The translations under genes were made by a program, and so were the position numbers. A DNA stretch of 16,967 nucleotides from an uncultured Collinsella sp. (GTDB lineage Bacteria > Actinomycetota > Coriobacteriia > Coriobacteriales > Coriobacteriaceae): assembly GCA_902495155.1 (NCBI GenBank), contig CABUWD010000032.1:1-16967 (forward strand), given 5' to 3'. This document shows positions 12,766-16,967 of this stretch, one piece after another; positions within the stretch are counted from its first letter, which is position 1, and every line of letters begins with the position of its first letter. The notes under the pieces were generated by a model. The model ran no database searches. It had not been told where the DNA came from and worked only from the letters and a program-made list of their open reading frames with translations.

Positions 12766-15168
12766 CTATTTCGTCTTGCCGGTAATGAGCGTCTTAAGAC
12801 CCAGGCCGATCAGACCCAGGCCCATGCGCACGCGGCCGGGGCGATGGCGCTCGATGGCCTTGGTCTTGCCAGCGGGCTTATCGCGACGGGCGCTCGTCTC
12901 GGGTGCGGGCTTGGTGACCTGCGGATCGGGCTGAGGTGCAGGTGCAGGCTCGGGCTCAATGACGGTCGCCTGGACCTCTTGGACCTTGGGTGCTACTGGC
13001 TGCGGCTCGGCCTCGGAGGCAGGTTCCGCCTCAATGACGGGCCCGGGCGCGGCCTCGGCGTTGCGATAGGCGCGCTCCAGCAGGGCTTCCTGTGAGTTGA
13101 AGGGTTTCTCACCCTCTGCACGCTCCACGGGGACCCAGGTGCCGTCGCTCGTGAGGCTGCGGGCCTTCACGTTGTCGCGCAGCTGCATGCCCATGTACTC
13201 GTGCACCAGGGCGCGGCAGGTGGGGTCGAGCACGGGGAAGGCAATCTCCACGCGGTGCTCGGTGTTGCGCGTCATCATGTCTGCCGAGCTCAGGTAAATC
13301 ATGTCCGAGTCCACGCCGAAAGCATAGACGCGCGCGTGCTCCAAAAAGCGTCCGACGATGGAGCGGACATGCACGTTCTCGGTCTTGCCCGGAACACCGG
13401 GCTTGAGGCACGAGATGCCTCGGATGATCATGTCTACGCGCACGCCGGCACACGATGCCTCGGCGATCTTGTCGATAACCTCGCGGTCGGTCAGCGAGTT
13501 GAGCTTAAAGAACACGCGGGCGGGCTCGCCGGCAAGGGCGCGCTGGATCTCGCGGTCAAGCCCGCGCATGATGAGCGGTTTCAGTCCGACGGGCGCCACA
13601 CCCAGGAAGCGGTAGTCGCCGCGCAGGTTGCCCAGCGACAGGTTGCGGAAGAACAGGTTGGCGTCCTCGCCGATGCCGGGATGGGCTGTCATGAGCATAA
13701 AGTCGCTGTAGAGTTTGGCCGTCTTCTCGTTAAAGTTGCCGGTGCCCAAAAGTGTGAGGCGCGTTAGCGCCATGCCCTCGCGATAGGTGAGCTGGCAGAT
13801 CTTTGAGTGGCATTTAAAGCCCTCGGAACCATAGATGACGGTGCAGCCGGCCTCTTCCAGGCGCTCGGCCCACTCGATGTTGTTCTGCTCGTCAAAGCGT
13901 GCGCGGAGCTCCATGAGCACCGTGACCTCTTTGCCGTTCTCGGCAGCATCGATCAGCGACTCGCATAGGCGGCTCTGCTTGGCCACGCGGTAGAGCGTGA
14001 TGCGCAACGAGATGCACTCGGGGTCGTAGGCTGCTTCGTGCACCAGGTCCAAGAACGGGTTCATGGCCTCGTAAGGGTAGAAGAGCAGCTTGTCGTGCTG
14101 CAGCACCTGCTCGCGGATGGAGCGGGTCATGTCGATGGTGGGATTGGGCTGCGGCTTAAACGGCGTAAAGAGCAGCTCGTTGCGCAGGTGCTCGGGAATC
14201 TTGCCCTCAATGCCAAAGACGTAGCCCAGGTTGAGCGGGATATCGCAGGTAAAGACAGAGCGGCGCGAAAGCTCGAGCGCCTTGCGGATAGTCTTGAGCG
14301 TCGCCTTCTCGAGCGATCCCGAGACCGCGAGCACTACCGGCTGCAGGCGCAGGCGCTTCTTGAGAATGCGCTTCATGTGCTGGCGGTAGTCCTCTTCCTC
14401 CTCGACGCCCTCGCCGTCCGGATCGATGTCAGCGTTGCGGGTGACGCGGATCAGCGCACGATCCAGCGGCTTATAGGAGCCAAAGCAGCTGTCCAGGCAG
14501 GCGAGGATGACGTCCTCGAGCAAGATGTAGGAGTAGGTGCCGGTGGGCGAGGGGATCTCGACCACGCGGTTCATCGAGGCGGGAATCTCGATAAGGCCCA
14601 GCAGGCTCTCCTCGTCGGTGGCACCGTCCAGACCACAGGCCAGATAGAGCGCGCCATTGCGCAGGTTGGGGAAGGGGTGGCGAGGATCGATGACCAGCGG
14701 CGAGATGACCGGTGACACGTAGGCCTGGAAGTAGCGGGTTACAAAGGTGCGCTCCTCGGGCGTAAGCGAATCGATGCGGGCGCGGTGAACGCCCAAGGTG
14801 TCGAGCTTGCCCTCGATGCTCTTAAAGATGGACTCCCAACGGGTAAGGAGCCCGGGCATTTCGGCCATGACAGCATCGACCTGTTCGGAGGCGGTCATAT
14901 TGCTCTTGTTGTCGACAGGTTGTTTTTTGAGCTCCGCCAGATCGGACAGGCCGCCCACGCGCACCATAAGGAACTCGTCGAGGTTGGACTCGAAGATCGA
15001 GACGAACTTTAGTCGCTCGAATAACGGAACGGTTTCGTCGAAGGCTTCGTCGAGCACGCGGTTGTCAAAGCGTAGCCAGCTGAGCTCTCGGTTTTGCGTG
15101 TACGAGAAGTCGCGCGGCGGTTTGCGCAGCTTTGCGGCGGCTTGCTTCTTTTCGATTTTGCTCGGCAT
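12766..15168 (-). CDS. ppk: Polyphosphate kinase 1 with long C-terminal tail
   Basis: Membrane-associated enzyme that reversibly polymerises the terminal phosphate of ATP into polyphosphate. From the ATG at 15168 it has 800 residues. The N-terminal domain (RELSWLRFDNRVLDEA), the HPFPNLRNGALYL block, and the PLD-like catalytic domains are all present. His454 in CHSK is the expected autophosphorylated residue and His611 in FLEHARVYAFG the second active-site histidine. Typical Ppk1 is about 690 residues; here the last 110 or so are Pro/Ala/Glu-rich and end in a basic, glycine-rich amphipathic stretch (RMGLGLIGLGLKTLITGK). The frame is open to a GTG at 15213, and an ATG at 15174 is equally possible; 15168 is chosen because the residues from MPSKIEKK onward are Ppk-like and the candidate promoter lies inside the longer version. 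Confidence 0.93.
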   Translation of the reverse strand: MPSKIEKKQAAAKLRKPPRDFSYTQNRELSWLRFDNRVLDEAFDETVPLFERLKFVSIFESNLDEFLMVRVGGLSDLAELKKQPVDNKSNMTASEQVDAVMAEMPGLLTRWESIFKSIEGKLDTLGVHRARIDSLTPEERTFVTRYFQAYVSPVISPLVIDPRHPFPNLRNGALYLACGLDGATDEESLLGLIEIPASMNRVVEIPSPTGTYSYILLEDVILACLDSCFGSYKPLDRALIRVTRNADIDPDGEGVEEEEDYRQHMKRILKKRLRLQPVVLAVSGSLEKATLKTIRKALELSRRSVFTCDIPLNLGYVFGIEGKIPEHLRNELLFTPFKPQPNPTIDMTRSIREQVLQHDKLLFYPYEAMNPFLDLVHEAAYDPECISLRITLYRVAKQSRLCESLIDAAENGKEVTVLMELRARFDEQNNIEWAERLEEAGCTVIYGSEGFKCHSKICQLTYREGMALTRLTLLGTGNFNEKTAKLYSDFMLMTAHPGIGEDANLFFRNLSLGNLRGDYRFLGVAPVGLKPLIMRGLDREIQRALAGEPARVFFKLNSLTDREVIDKIAEASCAGVRVDMIIRGISCLKPGVPGKTENVHVRSIVGRFLEHARVYAFGVDSDMIYLSSADMMTRNTEHRVEIAFPVLDPTCRALVHEYMGMQLRDNVKARSLTSDGTWVPVERAEGEKPFNSQEALLERAYRNAEAAPGPVIEAEPASEAEPQPVAPKVQEVQATVIEPEPAPAPQPDPQVTKPAPETSARRDKPAGKTKAIERHRPGRVRMGLGLIGLGLKTLITGKTK

Positions 15169-15203
15169 ATGCATCTGTCCGTTCAGTCCCCACAAGGGAC
15201 GGT

Positions 15204-15231
15204 AGCCTAACACTAATCACTATTGTCTCAA
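15204..15231 (-). promoter_or_regulatory. Candidate ppk promoter
   Basis: On the minus strand TTGAGA (15226-15231) and TAGGCT (15204-15209) are separated by 16 bp. Transcription would start near 15197, making the upstream GTG at 15213 unavailable and favouring the ATG at 15168 or 15174. A small hairpin, GTCCC (15186-15190) with GGGAC (15196-15200), lies at the predicted start. Weak match; prediction only. Confidence 0.3.
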
Positions 15232-15724
15232 TTTAGTCGACCGCTGGCACGGACGTATCGCGTGAACGGTATCTTTACCTACTTCTTACGCTGACAAGTC
15301 ATAGGACTGACGTCCTGCTCGTCTGCAAGCGGTCTATATCCTCACTCAACTGGTACGTAAGTGTGAATAAGAATGATGGATAGCTGAATATCATTGAATG
15401 CAGGCGGAAACGTAAACAAACATCATTTATATACATAAAACCGATTTAGCTATGCAATTCTGAATCAAAAGTTTAGAGATGCAATTGCAAATAGTTTTTT
15501 GGAAAAAAGAGCGTTTACCTTAGAAAAGTTACTTTAGAACGCCGAAGTACATTATGGGGGAATCTCGTGCGATATACCGTTCATCGCACTTTGTTGACCG
15601 TTCGGGGGCGAGGTGGAATTGCGGGTGGAATTTGGATATAACTAGAGCTGTCAGCAAGCAGCGTCCGCTATGGAAGGGCGCTGAGAGATTCGGCCAGTAA
15701 GGCCCGAAAGAAAGGTAGGAGGCC
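15232..15724 (+). promoter_or_regulatory. AT-rich control region upstream of arginine deiminase
   Basis: About 490 nt with no convincing gene. It is markedly AT-richer than the coding DNA. ATGCAATT occurs twice, at 15452-15459 and 15479-15486, and the second lies in the palindrome TGCAATTGCA (15480-15489). TGAATATCATTGA (about 15385-15397) resembles half of an arginine-repressor box. Promoter candidates are TTGGAA (15499-15504) with TAGAAA (15521-15526), and a TATAAC at 15637-15642. A small hairpin AGGAC/GTCCT lies at 15303-15316. The AGGAGG at 15717-15722 is the ribosome site. The length fits a regulated catabolic operon, but no specific site is proven. Confidence 0.4.
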
Positions 15725-16966
15725 ATGACGAAAGGTCTGCACGTGCCTTCCGAGATCGGCAAGCTCAGGAAGGTCTGCCTGCACCGTCCCGGCGACGAGC
15801 TCCTCAACCTGCCGCCCGACGAGCTCGAGCGACTCCTGTTCGACGACGTCCCGTTCCTGGAGGTCGCGCAGCAGGAGCACGACACCTTCGCCCAGATCCT
15901 GAGGGACCAGGGCGTGGAGGTCCTCTACCTCGAGAACCTCGTCGCCGAGGTGTTCGACCAGGTCCCCGGCGCCCGCGCCGAGTTCACCGACCAGTACATC
16001 GCCGAGGCCGGCATCCGCGGCCAGCACATGCCGCAGATCGTCCGCGAGAAGCTGGACTCCATCGAGGACAACCTCGAGTTCGTCAAGAAGACCATGGCCG
16101 GCATGACCAAGGCCGAGATCGATCTGCCCCTCACGGCGTCCACGACCCTCGACTCCCTGGTCAACTCCGAGTCCGAGTCCGACCTGATTATCGACCCGAT
16201 GCCCAACCTCTACTTCACCCGCGACCCGTTCGCGGTCGTCGGCGAGGGCGTCAACCTCAACCGCATGTACTCGGTCACCCGCAACCGCGAGACCCTGTAC
16301 GGCAAGTACGTCTTCAAGTACCACCCCGACTACAAGGACGTCTCCCTGTACTTCCGCCGCGACTGCCAGTTCCACACCGAGGGCGGCGACGTGCTGAACA
16401 TCAACGAGAAGACCCTCGCCGTCGGCATCTCCCAGCGCACCCAGGCCGCCGCGATCGACGTCATGGCCCAGAACATCTTCTGGAACTCCGACTCCAAGGT
16501 CGAGCGCATCCTGGCCTTCGACATCCCGGTCTCGCGCGCCTTCATGCACCTCGACACGGTCTTCACCCAGATCGACGTCGATAAGTTCACGATCCACCCC
16601 GCCATCATGGGCACCCTGCGCGTCTACGAGCTGACCGCCGGCAAGAACCCGGGCGACGTGAACATCCGCCTGATCGAGGACACCCTCGAGCACGTCCTGG
16701 AGGACGCCACCGGCGTCGACCAGGTCAAGCTGATCCCCTGCGGCGGCGGCGACCCGATCGCGGCCTCCCGCGAGCAGTGGAACGACGGCTCCAACACCCT
16801 GTGCGTCGAGCCCGGCAAGATCTGCGTCTACGCCCGCAACACCGTCACCAACGACGTGCTGTACAAGGAGGGCCTGGACCTTCTCGTCGTGCCCTCCGCC
16901 GAGCTCTCCCGCGGCCGCGGCGGCCCGCGCTGCATGAGCATGCCCTTCTGGCGCGAGGACCTCTAA
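15725..16966 (+). CDS. arcA: Arginine deiminase
   Basis: Cytoplasmic enzyme that hydrolyses arginine to citrulline and ammonia, the first step of the arginine deiminase pathway, which yields ATP through carbamoyl phosphate. The 413-residue protein is full length and ends at a TAA one base before the window edge. Active-site residues of the guanidino-modifying fold are all present: Asp167 in FTRDPF, Glu219 in FHTEGGD, His275 and Asp277 in MHLDTVFTQID, and nucleophile Cys403 in GGPRCMSMPF. AGGAGG ends 2 nt before the ATG, a rather tight spacing. Codon use is strongly biased to C or G endings, more than in neighbours, suggesting high expression. Ornithine carbamoyltransferase, carbamate kinase and antiporter genes probably follow beyond the window (inference). 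Confidence 0.97.
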   Translation: MTKGLHVPSEIGKLRKVCLHRPGDELLNLPPDELERLLFDDVPFLEVAQQEHDTFAQILRDQGVEVLYLENLVAEVFDQVPGARAEFTDQYIAEAGIRGQHMPQIVREKLDSIEDNLEFVKKTMAGMTKAEIDLPLTASTTLDSLVNSESESDLIIDPMPNLYFTRDPFAVVGEGVNLNRMYSVTRNRETLYGKYVFKYHPDYKDVSLYFRRDCQFHTEGGDVLNINEKTLAVGISQRTQAAAIDVMAQNIFWNSDSKVERILAFDIPVSRAFMHLDTVFTQIDVDKFTIHPAIMGTLRVYELTAGKNPGDVNIRLIEDTLEHVLEDATGVDQVKLIPCGGGDPIAASREQWNDGSNTLCVEPGKICVYARNTVTNDVLYKEGLDLLVVPSAELSRGRGGPRCMSMPFWREDL

Positions 16967-16967
16967 G

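Noticed and set aside
15212..15245. tRNA-like or other RNA gene between ppk and arcA
   Set aside because: No cloverleaf, T-loop motif or rRNA-like sequence was recognised there.

Overview
The window looks like chromosomal DNA from a high-GC, gut-associated actinobacterium of the class Coriobacteriia, most likely Collinsella or a near relative. This is inferred from gene content (acetate-forming Pta, a bgl-type PTS and phospho-beta-glucosidase, arginine deiminase, Glf plus GT2), from strongly GC-ending codons and from AT-richer intergenic DNA. No rRNA, tRNA or CRISPR array was seen.

Layout, left to right. (1) 137-1117, minus: phosphate acetyltransferase, followed past its stop by a nested inverted-repeat element (copy A, 1-115). 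(2) 1265-3575, plus: a promoter and structured leader, then UDP-galactopyranose mutase and an overlapping GT2 glycosyltransferase, a surface-glycan pair. (3) 3576-3950: a convergent gap holding two more nested inverted-repeat elements (copies B and C). (4) 3951-6174, minus: a P1-family (DmpA-like) peptidase, and upstream of it a translationally coupled DJ-1/PfpI and Maf pair. (5) 6305-10689, plus: a paired operator-like repeat, a promoter, an early terminator and a ribosome-site-sequestering hairpin, then an EamA/DMT permease, a GH1 6-phospho-beta-glucosidase and a PTS EIIBC permease, forming a beta-glucoside uptake and cleavage cluster. (6) 10827-11244: an internally deleted IS3-family remnant, then a 21-bp perfect palindrome. 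(7) 11339-15168, minus: a RumA/TrmA-type RNA uracil methyltransferase and a polyphosphate kinase with an unusual long tail. (8) 15169-15724: an AT-rich divergent control region. (9) 15725-16966, plus: a complete arginine deiminase.

How the genes fit together: Pta (acetyl-phosphate to ATP through acetate kinase), arginine deiminase (first step of fermentative arginine use) and the PTS/phospho-glucosidase system all serve fermentative energy generation, and polyphosphate kinase stores phosphate energy. The rest is housekeeping or surface glycan synthesis.

The most striking signal is the set of three nested inverted-repeat elements. Each starts 11 to 31 nt past a stop codon and has the same orientation relative to that gene. 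Their outer arms (22 to 31 bp) and inner hairpins differ in sequence but stay complementary. A small conserved motif pair, GTCCT and TGCGGAA, is held between them. This pattern of conserved internal loop with covarying stems is what a structured 3'-UTR RNA family would show.
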